A program made the translations under genes and the position numbers. A model generated the notes under the pieces. That model saw only the letters and a program-made list of their open reading frames with translations. It had not been told where the DNA came from and ran no database searches. From assembly GCF_000255295.1 (NCBI RefSeq), contig NC_017030.1, positions 8,096,328-8,160,327 of the forward strand: 64,000 nucleotides of DNA. The letters are read 5' to 3'. Origin of the DNA: Corallococcus coralloides DSM 2259. GTDB lineage: Bacteria > Myxococcota > Myxococcia > Myxococcales > Myxococcaceae. Shown here piece by piece: positions 43,350 through 55,843 of the stretch (position 1 is its first letter; every line of letters begins with the position of its first letter).

Positions 43350-44327
43350 TCAGGCCGGGAGCGGGCGCACCAGCACGACCAGTCGCTTGCTCCCTCCAGC
43401 CGCGTCCCACTGCTGGTTCGTGGCGACGGTCAGCGCGTCCGGCGCGGGGCGGAACCCCAGGCCGGAGAAGGTCCGCAGGGAGGCGGTGTTGTCCTCGTCG
43501 ATGTCCGCCTGGAGCCGGTCCGCGCCCTGCCGGTGGATCTCCTCCACCAGGCACCGCACCAGCGCGGTGGCCACGCCCATGCGCCGCACCTTGGGGGACA
43601 CCACCAGCGAGCGCACCCAGAAGCCGTCCAGGGACAGCCCCTCCTGGTGGTAGTCGTCCGCCCAGGCGAAGCCGAGCAGGTGCCCCTGCGCGTCGAACGC
43701 GCCCGCCGCCGCGCCCACGCGCCTGTCTTGCGGCAGGCCCCACCGGTCGCGCAGCTGCCGGCGCAGGAAGGTGCCGGACACCACCAGCCGCTCCGTGGCG
43801 AAGGCGAGCAGCGCGTCCAGGTCCTCCGGGCGCACCAGCCGGATTTCGAGCGGCCCCACGAACTGGCGGCGCAGCGGCTTCGTCCACCCGGAGAACAGGT
43901 CGCGCAGGTGGCGGAACACGGCGCGGGACGCGGGCTTCGTCCACACGCCGGACAGGGTGCGCTGCAAGAGGAACAGCGCCGGCCGCGTGGGCCTTGGCAG
44001 CCGCATCACCCACCGCCCGCGCTTGAGCGCGATGATGCGCCCCACCAGCTCCCCGCCCGCCACATCCGTGCCGCCCAACAGCGACTCCGTCACCCAGGGC
44101 TCCGTGGACAGCACCACCTGCGCGGCCAGCCGGGGCCCATGCCGCACCAGCGCCACGTCCCCGCGCGCCAGCCGCTCCGGCCCACAGCGCAACAGCCGCA
44201 CCGCGTCCCCGCTGCGCAAGAGCGGGTAGAGACACCGCCCCATGCCGCGCACCCACAGCCGGTGGCCGAAGGGCAGCGCCGCAAGCAGGTCCGCGAGCTC
44301 GGCCGTCGAGACGCCACCAGAGGGCAT
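43350..44327 (-). CDS. S26/LexA-like domain fused to GNAT acetyltransferase
   Basis: A 325-residue two-domain protein. Residues 1-110 (LPFGHRLWVRGMGRCLYPLLRSGD, ARGDVALVRHG, LVGRIIALKRGRW) match the S24/S26 signal-peptidase-like beta fold, including the Met-Gly-x-x-Leu-x-Pro entry and the GD(V/I)A strand, but no catalytic Ser/Lys pair is apparent where it should sit. Residues about 165-325 form a GNAT N-acetyltransferase with the acetyl-CoA loop VRSLVVSPKVRRMGVATALV and a C-terminal IDEDNTASLRTFSGLGF. The fusion is unusual. It heads a probable operon with the EamA transporter, MBL enzyme and MOSC protein. Confidence 0.75.
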   Translation of the reverse strand: MPSGGVSTAELADLLAALPFGHRLWVRGMGRCLYPLLRSGDAVRLLRCGPERLARGDVALVRHGPRLAAQVVLSTEPWVTESLLGGTDVAGGELVGRIIALKRGRWVMRLPRPTRPALFLLQRTLSGVWTKPASRAVFRHLRDLFSGWTKPLRRQFVGPLEIRLVRPEDLDALLAFATERLVVSGTFLRRQLRDRWGLPQDRRVGAAAGAFDAQGHLLGFAWADDYHQEGLSLDGFWVRSLVVSPKVRRMGVATALVRCLVEEIHRQGADRLQADIDEDNTASLRTFSGLGFRPAPDALTVATNQQWDAAGGSKRLVVLVRPLPA

Positions 44328-44441
44328 GACACTCACTCTGTCATGAAGGCGCCCCCGAAACCCGCCCCCGGTGCAGGCCCCACCCCTGCTTCGTCCGGAA
44401 CCGGCTATGACACGGCCCCAGGTCCAGGCCAGGAGGGCCCC

Positions 44442-45008
44442 ATGCCGCCGACAAGTCCCGAGGGTGACTACGCACCCGTGCCCCGCCAGGGGTGGTGGAG
44501 CCGCAACTGGAAGTGGGCGGCGCCCGTGGGCTGTCTGGGGATGATGGGCTCGTGCTTCTGCTTCGTGGCCATCGCCGTGGGCTGGGGCTACTCGTCGTTC
44601 AAGGACATGGGCGCGTACACGGACGCCATCACGGAGGCCCAGGAGGATCCGCACGTGCAGCGGGCCCTGGGCGGCGCCTTCAAGCCGGGCTTCCCCAGCA
44701 ACACCCAGGTGAGCACCCACAACGGCCGCACCCACGCGGAGTTCACCGTCCCGCTGGACGGCCCCAAGGCGGACGGCAACCTCCACGCCGTGGCCGACAA
44801 GAACGGCGAGGCGTGGACGTTCCGCACCCTCTACGTCCAGGTGGAGGACGGACAGCGCATCGACCTGCTCGACACCGGCGAGCCGCCCTCCCATGCGCCG
44901 GAGCTGGAGGAGCCGGAGGTGCCCCATGAGCTGGAGCCGGAAGACGCCGAGCCCTCGGAGCCGCCCGCGCGGAAGAAGCCCGGCAGCGACACCGACATCG
45001 AGCTGTAG
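44442..45008 (+). CDS. Coa1-like membrane-anchored protein
   Basis: A 188-residue protein with one membrane helix (about 26-48, AAPVGCLGMMGSCFCFVAIAV). The following domain reads AQEDPHVQRALGGAFKPGFP, THAEFTVPLDGPKADGNLHAVAD and WTFRTLYVQVEDG, matching the Tim21/Coa1 fold seen in cytochrome-oxidase assembly factors, though bacterial members have uncertain function. The tail is Pro/Glu-rich. ATG 44442 is chosen because AGGAGG is just upstream; an ATG at 44343 lies only 15 bases from the divergent start at 44327 and lacks a ribosome site. Confidence 0.65.
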   Translation: MPPTSPEGDYAPVPRQGWWSRNWKWAAPVGCLGMMGSCFCFVAIAVGWGYSSFKDMGAYTDAITEAQEDPHVQRALGGAFKPGFPSNTQVSTHNGRTHAEFTVPLDGPKADGNLHAVADKNGEAWTFRTLYVQVEDGQRIDLLDTGEPPSHAPELEEPEVPHELEPEDAEPSEPPARKKPGSDTDIEL

Positions 45009-45028
45009 GGCGGCCCGGGAATGACGAA

Positions 45029-45093
45029 GGGCGCGCCCCGGGAGGTCCCGGTGACGCGCCCCTCAATGTCACGGCCCGCCGTCAGGACGGCGG
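45029..45093. terminator. Two hairpins between convergent coa1-like and etfA genes
   Basis: GGGCGCG/CGCGCCC encloses CCGGGA/TCCCGG (about 45029-45062), and CCGCCGTC/GACGGCGG follows at 45076-45093. Their position between convergent ends suggests bidirectional termination. No T-rich tails. Confidence 0.45.
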
Positions 45094-45100
45094 AAGCGGA

Positions 45101-46066
<966 letters not shown>

Positions 46067-46110
46067 GGTGTGTCTGTCTCCGGAATCGTTGGAAGGGTTG
46101 GCAGCGCGGG

Positions 46111-46908
46111 TCAGACGACCTTCGCCTCGTTGTGCAGCTTCTCCACCAGGGTGGCCACGTCCGGAACCTTGATGCCCGCCTTGCGCGCCGGAGGCGACGC
46201 CAGCTTGAGCACCTGGATCTTCGGGGCCACGTCCACGCCCAGGCCCGCCGGGGTCAGCTCCTCGATGGGCTTGCTCTTCGCCTTCATGATGCCCGGGAGG
46301 CTGGCGTAGCGCGGCTGGTTCAGGCGCAGGTCCGTGGTGACGATGGCGGGCAGCTGGACCTCCAGGGTCGCGAGCCCGTTGTCCACTTCACGCACCACCT
46401 GGACGCTCTTCTTGTCCGCGGACAGCACCACCGCCGGGACCTTGTTCTTCTCCTGGTCGCTCTCCAGCGACTCCACCTTGGAGGCGAACGTGGCCTGGCC
46501 CCAGCCCAGGAACTCGGCCAGGTACTGGCCCACCTGGTTCTGGTCGTCGTCGATGGACTGCTTGCCCAGGAGGACGATGTCCGGCTTCTCCTTCTCCGCG
46601 ACCTTCTGGAGCAGCCCCGCGATGCCCAGCTGATCCAGCGGGCCCGTGTGGTTCACCCAGATGGCGCGGTTGGCGCCCATGGCCAGCGCGTGGCGCAGCT
46701 GCTCCTGCACCTCCTTGCCGCCGATGGAGACCACCACCACCTCGCCGGTGTGCTTCGCCGCGAGGCGCAGGCCCTCTTCCACGCCGATTTCATCGAAGGG
46801 GTTGATCTTGTACTTCAACCCCTCTTTCACGATGTCCGAGCCGTCCGGCTTCACCTTGATCTTCGACTCGGGATCTTCCACGCGCTTGGCGGTGACGAGA
46901 ATCTTCAC
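46111..46908 (-). CDS. etfB: Electron transfer flavoprotein beta subunit
   Basis: A 265-residue ETF-beta with MKILVTAKRVEDPESKIKVK at the start, NPFDEIGVEEGLRLA, and LLGKQSIDDDQNQVGQYLAEFLGW, the standard AMP-binding and recognition segments. The C-terminal loop that contacts dehydrogenases contains LPAIVTTDLRLNQPRYASLPG. It is paired with etfA. The gap of 131 bases to the acyl-CoA dehydrogenase stop may include a processing or weak terminator site but no clear promoter. Confidence 0.96.
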   Translation of the reverse strand: MKILVTAKRVEDPESKIKVKPDGSDIVKEGLKYKINPFDEIGVEEGLRLAAKHTGEVVVVSIGGKEVQEQLRHALAMGANRAIWVNHTGPLDQLGIAGLLQKVAEKEKPDIVLLGKQSIDDDQNQVGQYLAEFLGWGQATFASKVESLESDQEKNKVPAVVLSADKKSVQVVREVDNGLATLEVQLPAIVTTDLRLNQPRYASLPGIMKAKSKPIEELTPAGLGVDVAPKIQVLKLASPPARKAGIKVPDVATLVEKLHNEAKVV

Positions 46909-47039
46909 GGCGGGCTTCTCCTCAGTGGGGAGTGTTTGGAAATCGGGCGCTTGACGCGTCGCGCATCAGGGCCGGAGTAATAGACATCCGCACACGGCGG
47001 CGGCAACGGGAAAGCCCCGCCGGGCACAGTTTTGCTTTT

Positions 47040-48176
<1,137 letters not shown>

Positions 48177-48267
48177 GGGCGGGGCTCCGGGAGGGTTGAT
48201 TCAAATATCAATCCGCTTCCCCTGCCATACCGCTCCCGCCGTCCAGGCGCCAGCCCCCGCGAGGGTC

Positions 48268-48302
48268 CCCCCGTCGTTCCAGGGACACCGGAACGGCGGG
48301 GG
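48268..48302 (-). terminator. Hairpin terminator after the transaldolase gene
   Basis: A thirteen-base stem (48268-48280 with 48290-48302, one G-U pair) and nine-base loop begins 14 bases past the transaldolase stop. No T-run. It separates transaldolase from the acyl-CoA dehydrogenase cassette. Confidence 0.5.
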
Positions 48303-48316
48303 AGACGACCAGGCGG

Positions 48317-48982
48317 TTACTTCCCGGCGGGCTTGCCCTGCTTGGGGACCTTTTCCCAGTCCGCGAGGAACTTCTGGATGCCCGCGTCGGTGAGGGGGTG
48401 GTTCGCCAGCTGGGTGATGACGTTGTAGGGCAGCGTGGCCACGTCCGCGCCCAGGCGCGCGGCCTGGAGGACGTGGACGGGGTTGCGCACGCTGGCCACC
48501 AGCACCTGCGTGGTGAAGTCGTAGTTCTGGTAGATCTCCAGGATGTGGGCGATGAGCTCCATGCCGTCCTGGGAGATGTCGTCCAGCCGGCCCACGAAGG
48601 GCGACACGTACGTGGCGCCGGCCTTGGCGCACAGCAGGGCCTGGTTGGCGGAGAAGCAGAGGGTGACGTTGGTGCGGATGCCGTCCGCGGTGAGCGCCTT
48701 GACGGCCTTCATGCCCTCCACGCCCATGGGAATCTTCACCACGACGTTGTCGTGGATCTTCGCCAGGCCCTGGCCTTCCTTGATGAGCTCCGGGGCGGTC
48801 AGCGACACGCACTCCGCGCTGATGGGACCGTCCACGATGGAGCAGATCTCCCGGATGGTCTCCTCCAGGTTGCGGCCGACCTTGGCCAGCAGTGACGGGT
48901 TGGTGGTGACGCCGTCCACGCAGCCCATCTCGTGGGCCTTGCGGATTTCGCCGACGTCCGCGCTGTCGATGAAGAACTTCAT
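48317..48982 (-). CDS. tal: Transaldolase (fructose-6-phosphate aldolase-like class)
   Basis: A 221-residue TalC-type transaldolase of the small subfamily, which moves a dihydroxyacetone unit between sugar phosphates. [20 protein letters not shown] at the start (from ATG 48982) and the Schiff-base Lys in [12 protein letters not shown] are typical, together with [23 protein letters not shown] and [10 protein letters not shown]. It is divergent from kdsD, with 136 bases between. A transaldolase or F6P aldolase role cannot be separated by eye. Confidence 0.92.
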   Translation of the reverse strand: MKFFIDSADVGEIRKAHEMGCVDGVTTNPSLLAKVGRNLEETIREICSIVDGPISAECVSLTAPELIKEGQGLAKIHDNVVVKIPMGVEGMKAVKALTADGIRTNVTLCFSANQALLCAKAGATYVSPFVGRLDDISQDGMELIAHILEIYQNYDFTTQVLVASVRNPVHVLQAARLGADVATLPYNVITQLANHPLTDAGIQKFLADWEKVPKQGKPAGK

Positions 48983-49118
48983 GCCGTCCCCTTGGTTTCC
49001 GGTGGTGAAGCAGGTGTCCCCGGCCACGGGCGGCCGGGCGGGCAGGCCGTAGCCCAGGCCCCCCCATGCGTCAAGGATGGCCGCCCACGCTGCGGCGGAG
49101 TAGACGTAGCGCCCAGCC

Positions 49119-50192
49119 ATGGCCCGCGCACCCCGCTCCACCGCCAAGAAGCCCAAACTGCGTGCCCTCCCCGGCCGCGAGCCGTCCCCTGCCCCCCTGC
49201 GTCCGGCGGCTCGAGACGCGGACGACGAGGCCGCGCTCACCTACGCGCGCGGCGTGCTGGAGGCGGAGGCCCGCGCGATATTGGGCGTCACGGACCGGCT
49301 GGGGGACGCGTTCCTGCGCGCGCTGAAGCTCGTGCGCGACTGCCCGGGGCAGGTGGTGGTGACGGGCATGGGGAAGGCGGGCCACATCGGCCAGAAGCTG
49401 TCCTCCACGCTGGCGTCCACCGGCATCCGCTCCGTGTTCCTCCACCCCGCGGAGGCCGTGCATGGCGACCTGGGCCGCGTGGGCCCGGGCGACGTCATCC
49501 TCGCGCTGTCCAACAGCGGCAGCACGGAGGAGCTGTTGCGCCTCTTGCCCCTCTTCAAGCGCATGGGCACGCCGGTGGTGGCGCTCACCGGGGACGCGGA
49601 CAGCCCGCTCGCGAAGGGCGCGGAGGTGGTGCTGGACATCGGCCGCATCGAAGAGGCCTGTCCCATGGGCCTGGTGCCCACCGCGTCCACCGCCGCGCTG
49701 CACGCCGTGGGCGACGCGCTGGCGATGACGCTCCTGCGAAGCCGCCCCTTCGGGCGGGACGACTACGCGCTCCTGCACCCGGGCGGGAAGCTGGGGCGCT
49801 CCGTGCTGCGCGTCTTCGAATTGATGCGCACGGGTCCCGCGAACCCGCTGGTGCTGGACACCGCGCGGCTGTCCCTGGCGGTGGTGGTGATGACCAACAC
49901 GCCGGGCCGGCCGGGCGCCGCGTGCGTGGTGGACCGCGACGGGAAGCTGGAGGGCATCTTCACGGACGGCGACCTGCGCCGGCTGGTGGAGAAGGGCCAC
50001 ACGGACTTCGAGGTGCCGGTGCGCGAGGTGATGGGCAAGCGCCCGCGCTGCATCACCCCGGACACGCTGGTGCTCACCGCCGCCGCGCAGATGCGCGAGC
50101 TGCGGGTGGACCAGCTGCCCGTGGTGGACGTCGAGGGCCGGGCGGTGGGCCTGCTCGACGTCCAGGACCTGCTGGCGGCGAAGTTCGTGTAG
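49119..50192 (+). CDS. kdsD: D-arabinose-5-phosphate isomerase (SIS plus two CBS domains)
   Basis: A 357-residue KpsF/GutQ/KdsD enzyme that makes arabinose 5-phosphate for Kdo, a lipopolysaccharide core sugar. The SIS domain (about 50-200) has [32 protein letters not shown] and [15 protein letters not shown]; tandem CBS domains follow (about 225-285 and 300-355). A basic, Pro-rich N-terminal extension of about 35 residues precedes the SIS domain. Its stop abuts the stop of the convergent TPR gene exactly. Confidence 0.93.
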   Translation: MARAPRSTAKKPKLRALPGREPSPAPLRPAARDADDEAALTYARGVLEAEARAILGVTDRLGDAFLRALKLVRDCPGQVVVTGMGKAGHIGQKLSSTLASTGIRSVFLHPAEAVHGDLGRVGPGDVILALSNSGSTEELLRLLPLFKRMGTPVVALTGDADSPLAKGAEVVLDIGRIEEACPMGLVPTASTAALHAVGDALAMTLLRSRPFGRDDYALLHPGGKLGRSVLRVFELMRTGPANPLVLDTARLSLAVVVMTNTPGRPGAACVVDRDGKLEGIFTDGDLRRLVEKGHTDFEVPVREVMGKRPRCITPDTLVLTAAAQMRELRVDQLPVVDVEGRAVGLLDVQDLLAAKFV

Positions 50193-51566
50193 CTACTGCG
50201 ACAGCTTCGCCTGGAGCGCGGCCTTGTTCGGGTAGTTGGGCATGTCCTGGGACAGCTTCTCCCAGAGGGCCTTGGCGCCCTTCGCGTCGCCCTTGGCGAG
50301 CAGCGTGTCGCCCAGCTTCTCCACCGCGCCCGCGTCGGACTCCAGCGCCACGCTCCACACGCGCGCGCCCATGGGACGGCCCAGGCCCACCAGCGCCCAG
50401 GCCATGCCCGCCTTGGCGCGGCCGTTCTCCGGCTGGAAGGGCACCACGCGGGTGTAGTTGGCCAGGGCCTCCTGGTAGCGGCCGCGCGCCAGGTGCTCCT
50501 CGCCCTCCTCCACCAGCTTGGTGAGGCCCGCCTCCAGCTCCGGCGTGCGCTCGGTGTTCTTCACCGCGTCCACCATCTCCGGCGTCAGCGGGCGCGGCGC
50601 GTCCGACGGCATCGCGGCGGCCTGCGCGGTGGACTGGGACAGGCGCACCTTGCGGTCCGCGGCGCGCGTGGCGAGCCACTTCTTGCGGCCGCCCGCCTTC
50701 GAAATCTCCGCGATGCGCACGCTCAGCTCGCGGGCCATGGGCGCGCGCTGGGATTCCGGGTACGCCGTCGCCAGCGCGTCGAAGCCCTGGCGCGCGGCCC
50801 CGAGCGCCTGGAGGTCCTCGCCCTGCGCCTCGAACAGCAGCGCGGAGTGGGCGTAGAGCGCCTCTTCGTGGCGGGGCTCCACCTCCAGCACGCGCGCGTA
50901 CGCCTTCAGCGCGTTGGCGGTGTCACCGCCCAGGTACAGCGCGTTGCCGCGCAGCGTGTCCACGTCCAGCGCGGGCACCAGCGCGGCGAGCGCGCACGCG
51001 GCGGCGCCGGCGGTGTCCCCGGACTTCGCGCGGGCCTGCGCCACGGCCTCCATGGAGTCCAGCGCCTGGCCCGGCGTGAAGCCGCAGTTGGCGGCCTGAG
51101 GGGTGGGGATGGCGGCCTTGCCCAGCTTCTTGCGGGACGCGAGGAACAGCGAGCGCACGCCGTCCGCCTTGGCCTGCGCCTGGCCCAGGTAGGCCAGCGC
51201 CTCCGCGTTGCGGCCGTTCATGTAGTAGAGCCGGCCCAGCGACGAGGCGATCTCGAAGGTCTTCTCCCGCTCGCGCAGGCCCTCGGACGAGTCGAGCTGC
51301 TTCATCAGCTCCTCGGCGGAGGGCGGCAGCTTGTTCGTGTCCACCGTGGGGTGGCCCGACGGCAGCGGCGTGCCCGGCGCCACGGGGGAGCCCGCGGGCA
51401 TCGTGGGGTGGCCGGGGGGCAGCGCGCCGTTGGCGGCATTGGCGCCAGGGCCCATGCCGGTAGGCGACGCCTGGGTGCCGGGCGGAATCGTGGGGTGGCC
51501 GGGAGGCAGGGAGGTGGGCTCGGCCGCGAGCAGCGCGGTCGTGGCCAGGACGAGGGACAGGCTCAT
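50193..51566 (-). CDS. Exported TPR protein with LPxGHPT repeats
   Basis: A 457-residue protein with a short signal peptide (MSLSLVLATTALLAAEP). Residues 19-77 carry three copies of LP(P/S)GHPT in a Pro/Gly-rich linker. From about 80 there are tetratricopeptide-like helices (NALKAYARVLEVEPRHEEAL, EALANYTRVVPFQPENGRAK). It is the last gene of the lysine/folate run, overlapping folK by four bases. No enzyme motif; probably a periplasmic scaffold. Family unknown. Confidence 0.78.
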   Translation of the reverse strand: MSLSLVLATTALLAAEPTSLPPGHPTIPPGTQASPTGMGPGANAANGALPPGHPTMPAGSPVAPGTPLPSGHPTVDTNKLPPSAEELMKQLDSSEGLREREKTFEIASSLGRLYYMNGRNAEALAYLGQAQAKADGVRSLFLASRKKLGKAAIPTPQAANCGFTPGQALDSMEAVAQARAKSGDTAGAAACALAALVPALDVDTLRGNALYLGGDTANALKAYARVLEVEPRHEEALYAHSALLFEAQGEDLQALGAARQGFDALATAYPESQRAPMARELSVRIAEISKAGGRKKWLATRAADRKVRLSQSTAQAAAMPSDAPRPLTPEMVDAVKNTERTPELEAGLTKLVEEGEEHLARGRYQEALANYTRVVPFQPENGRAKAGMAWALVGLGRPMGARVWSVALESDAGAVEKLGDTLLAKGDAKGAKALWEKLSQDMPNYPNKAALQAKLSQ

Positions 51567-52102
51567 AGTTCGTGGACGGGGAAACGGGCGCCCATGTCGG
51601 GCCAGTAGAGGGCCTCGCGCTTGCGGACGTCCTGGGGGGCGAGCTTCGCGAGCAGCTCCTGCACCGTCACGCCCAGCACCGGGTGGCGGGCGTCAGGGGC
51701 CAGCTCCGCCAGGGGCTCCAGCGCGAAGCGGCGCTTGTGCAGTTCGAGGTGGGGCACCTGGAGGTTCGCGTCCGCGACGACGCAGTGGTCCTCCTCGTCC
51801 CACAGGAGGATGTCCAGGTCGATGGTGCGCGGGCCCCAGCGCTGCATCCGGCGGCGGCCCAGGTCCTGTTCAATCCGCTGGAGGATGCACAGCAGGCGCT
51901 GCGGCGTCAGGTCGCACTCCAGCGCCACCACGGCGTTGAGGAAGCGCGGCTGCGCGGGCCCCACCGGGGCCGTGTCATAGAGGGAGGAACAGCCCAGCAC
52001 CGACACCGCGTCGATGCATGAAATCGCGGCGAGGGCGGCCACGAGGTGGGACTCGCGGTCGCCCTCGTTGGAACCCAGTCCTACATAGACGGTCGCACTC
52101 AA
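51563..52102 (-). CDS. folK: 6-hydroxymethyl-7,8-dihydropterin pyrophosphokinase
   Basis: A 179-residue HPPK of folate synthesis, transferring pyrophosphate from ATP to hydroxymethyldihydropterin. GLGSNEGDRESHL at the start, LYDTAPVGPAQPRFLNAVVAL and the signature RWGPRTIDLDILLWDE are unmistakable. Monofunctional; no DHPS domain. It overlaps the FAH-family gene by four bases and the TPR gene by four bases, so translation is coupled along the operon. Confidence 0.95.
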   Translation of the reverse strand: MSATVYVGLGSNEGDRESHLVAALAAISCIDAVSVLGCSSLYDTAPVGPAQPRFLNAVVALECDLTPQRLLCILQRIEQDLGRRRMQRWGPRTIDLDILLWDEEDHCVVADANLQVPHLELHKRRFALEPLAELAPDARHPVLGVTVQELLAKLAPQDVRKREALYWPDMGARFPVHEL

Positions 52103-52866
52103 GGCTCCATCTCAACCGGGTTCACCAGGGTTCCGATTCCCTCCAGCTCCACCTCCACCGTGTCCCCGGCCTTGAGCGCACCCACGCCGGACGGAGTGCC
52201 CGTGCTCACCAGGTCGCCGGGCAGCAGCGTCATGATGTGGGAGATGAAGGAGACCAGGCGGGCGGCGCTGAACACCATGTCGGACGTGCGGCCATCCTGG
52301 CGCACCTGCCCGTTCACACGGCACACCACCCGCAGGTCCGCGGGGGACAGGCCCGTCACGGCCCAGGGGCCCGCGCAGGCGAAGGTGTCGTAGCCCTTGG
52401 CGCGGGTGTGCTGGATCTCCTTGCGCTGGATGTCGCGCGCGGTGACGTCGTTGAAGCAGGTGAGGCCCCAGATGGCGCGCGCGGCGGTGGCCTCGTCGGC
52501 GTTCTTCAGGCGCTCACTGATGACCAGCGCCAGCTCCGCTTCGTAGTGCACCTCCTGGCTCGCCTTGGGGATGCGGATGGGCGAACCGGGGCCGTTGAGC
52601 GCGGTGGAGGGCTTGGTGAAGATGAGCGGCTCCGTGGGGATGGGCTTGCCCATCTCCTCCGCGTGCTTGCGGTAGTTCTGGCCGATGCAGACGACCTTCG
52701 ACGCGTCCGAAGGCGTGAGCAGCGTGAGCCCCTGGAGCGAGCGGCGCAGGCCGGTCTCCTTGCCGCCGGCCCACGGCGCGGCGGTGAGCACCACCACCTC
52801 GTTGCCGTCGACGCGGCCGTAGCTGGCGCGGCCCTCGACCTGGAAGCGGCAATAACGGGCGGTCAT
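52099..52866 (-). CDS. Fumarylacetoacetate hydrolase family protein
   Basis: A 255-residue FAH-fold enzyme with the metal site HYEAELALVI plus a downstream Asp, the region FNDVTARDIQRKE, and GDLVSTGTPSGVG at the C-terminal active-site loop. The N-terminal half is short, as in HpcE/oxaloacetate decarboxylase-like members. The position between dapB and folK, with four-base overlaps on both sides, does not match a known lysine or folate step. It may be a metabolite-repair enzyme or a hitch-hiker. Confidence 0.87.
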   Translation of the reverse strand: MTARYCRFQVEGRASYGRVDGNEVVVLTAAPWAGGKETGLRRSLQGLTLLTPSDASKVVCIGQNYRKHAEEMGKPIPTEPLIFTKPSTALNGPGSPIRIPKASQEVHYEAELALVISERLKNADEATAARAIWGLTCFNDVTARDIQRKEIQHTRAKGYDTFACAGPWAVTGLSPADLRVVCRVNGQVRQDGRTSDMVFSAARLVSFISHIMTLLPGDLVSTGTPSGVGALKAGDTVEVELEGIGTLVNPVEMEP

Positions 52867-53681
52867 GTCTTCCCCTGGAGGCCGAGCACGTCGGCCATGT
52901 CATAGAGTCCCGGCGCGCGGCCCGCCACCCAGCGCGCGGCCCTCAGCGCCCCTTGCGCGAACTGATCACGGTTCGTCGCGCGGTGGGTGAGCTCGATGCG
53001 CTCGCCCTCGCCGAAAAAGTAGACCGTGTGCTCGCCCACGACGTCCCCGCCACGCAGCGCCTGCACGCCAATCTCACCCGGCGGGCGGGCGCCCGTCTGC
53101 CCCTCGCGCGCGAAGGTGAGGTCGTCCTTCGAGCGGCCCAGCGCGTCCACCAGCACCTCCGCCAGCTTGAGCGCGGTGCCGCTGGGCGCGTCCTTCTTCA
53201 TGCGGTGGTGCGCCTCCAGCACCTCCACGTCGAACGACGGGCCCAGCACGCGCGCCAGCTCCGCGGCCATGCGGATGACCAGGTTCACGCCCACGGACAT
53301 GTTGGGCGCCGCGACGATGGGAATCCTCTTCGCGTGCGCCTCCAGCTGCGCGCGGCCCTCCGGCGTGAAGCCCGTGGTGCCCACCACCAGCGCCACGCCG
53401 CGCTCGGCGCAGACCTTCGCGTGGTGCAGCGTGGCCTCCGGGCCGGTGAAGTCCACGACGACGTCCGCCTTCGCGCCGTCCAGCGCGCGGCCCAGGTCGT
53501 CGTGAGCAATCACATCCAGCGGCGCGCCCAGCCGGGCCACGAGCCCCGCGTCCTGTCCTGCGAGGGGGCTGCCCGGGCGCACCGTGGCGCCCACCACCGG
53601 AAGGTCGCTGGCGGCCTTCGCCAGGCGCACCAGCGTGCTGCCCATGCGGCCGGAGATGCCGGTGATGACGGTGCGGGTCAT
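52863..53681 (-). CDS. dapB: 4-hydroxy-tetrahydrodipicolinate reductase
   Basis: A 272-residue DapB, reducing the DapA product in lysine and diaminopimelate synthesis. NAD(P)-binding TGISGRMGS at the start, VVGTTGFTPEG, and the catalytic motif EAHHRMKKDAPSGTA with adjacent His and Lys. The GEHTVYFFGEGERIELTHRA block near the end is also typical. It overlaps the FAH-family gene by four bases and follows dapA by 16 bases. Confidence 0.96.
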   Translation of the reverse strand: MTRTVITGISGRMGSTLVRLAKAASDLPVVGATVRPGSPLAGQDAGLVARLGAPLDVIAHDDLGRALDGAKADVVVDFTGPEATLHHAKVCAERGVALVVGTTGFTPEGRAQLEAHAKRIPIVAAPNMSVGVNLVIRMAAELARVLGPSFDVEVLEAHHRMKKDAPSGTALKLAEVLVDALGRSKDDLTFAREGQTGARPPGEIGVQALRGGDVVGEHTVYFFGEGERIELTHRATNRDQFAQGALRAARWVAGRAPGLYDMADVLGLQGKT

Positions 53682-53697
53682 GGCGCGTGTTTCCTTC

Positions 53698-54585
53698 TCA
53701 GGCCTTCAGCAGGCCCAGCCCGGACAGCTCGGCCTTCAGCTTCGCGGCGTTCGCCTCGCCCATGGGCACGAGCGGCAGCCGGACTTCCGGGCCGAACATG
53801 CCCATCAGGTGCAGCGCCCACTTCACCGGGATGGGGTTGGACTCCACGAAGAGCAGCCGGTGCAGCGCGTTCATCCGCACCTGGAGGCCGCGCGCCTTCG
53901 CGATGTCGTTGCTCCGCGCCGCCGCCACCAGGTCCGCCATCATGCGGGGCGCGACGTTGGAGGACACGGAGATGACGCCCTTGCCGCCGCACGCGAGGAA
54001 GGGCAGCACCGTGAAGTCGTCGCCGGACAACAGCGTCATCCGGTCGCCGCACTTCTCCACCAGGTCCACCGCGCGGATGAGGTTGCCCGTGGCCTCCTTC
54101 AGCGCCACGACCTCCGGGATGTCACACAGCTGGAGCACCGTCTCCGGCAAGAGGTCCACGCCCGTGCGGCCCGGCACGTTGTAGGCGATGAGCGGGAAGC
54201 CCGGGTGCGCCTTCGCGATGGCGCGGTAGTGCTCCACCAGGCCCGCCTGCGTGGGCTTGTTGTAGTAGGGCGTGACGATGAGCGCGCCGTTGGCGCCCAC
54301 CTCGCGAGCGCGGCGCACGGACTCAATCGTCTCGCGCGTGCTGTTGCTGCCCGCGCCCGCCACCACCGGCACGCGGCCCTTCACCTCGTCCACGACGACG
54401 GCGATGGCGCGCGCGCGCTCGTCCGCGTCCATGGTCACGGCTTCGCCGGTGGTGCCCATGGGCAAGAGCACGTTCGTGCCGCCGTCCAGCTGGAAGCGCA
54501 CCAGGGCCCGGAAGGCCCCCTCGTCCAGCGCGCCGTCGTGGAACGGAGTCGCCAGCGCCGTCATGGAGCCTTCGAAGGTCTTCAT
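53698..54585 (-). CDS. dapA: 4-hydroxy-tetrahydrodipicolinate synthase
   Basis: A 295-residue class I aldolase condensing pyruvate with aspartate semialdehyde. MTALATPFHDGALDEGAF at the start, LPMGTTGEAVTM, YNVPGRTGVDL with its Tyr, and the Schiff-base Lys in VVALKEATGN. ATG 54585 fits the family start; the open frame upstream overlaps lysA. It lies 16 bases behind lysA. Confidence 0.96.
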   Translation of the reverse strand: MKTFEGSMTALATPFHDGALDEGAFRALVRFQLDGGTNVLLPMGTTGEAVTMDADERARAIAVVVDEVKGRVPVVAGAGSNSTRETIESVRRAREVGANGALIVTPYYNKPTQAGLVEHYRAIAKAHPGFPLIAYNVPGRTGVDLLPETVLQLCDIPEVVALKEATGNLIRAVDLVEKCGDRMTLLSGDDFTVLPFLACGGKGVISVSSNVAPRMMADLVAAARSNDIAKARGLQVRMNALHRLLFVESNPIPVKWALHLMGMFGPEVRLPLVPMGEANAAKLKAELSGLGLLKA

Positions 54586-54601
54586 GCCGGCGCTTATACG
54601 T

Positions 54602-55839
<1,238 letters not shown>

Positions 55840-55843
<4 letters not shown>

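Noticed and set aside
44343-44441. Longer start for the Coa1-like gene
   Set aside because: Only 15 bases from the divergent start, no ribosome site, and a low-complexity Pro/Gly leader; the ATG at 44442 has AGGAGG.
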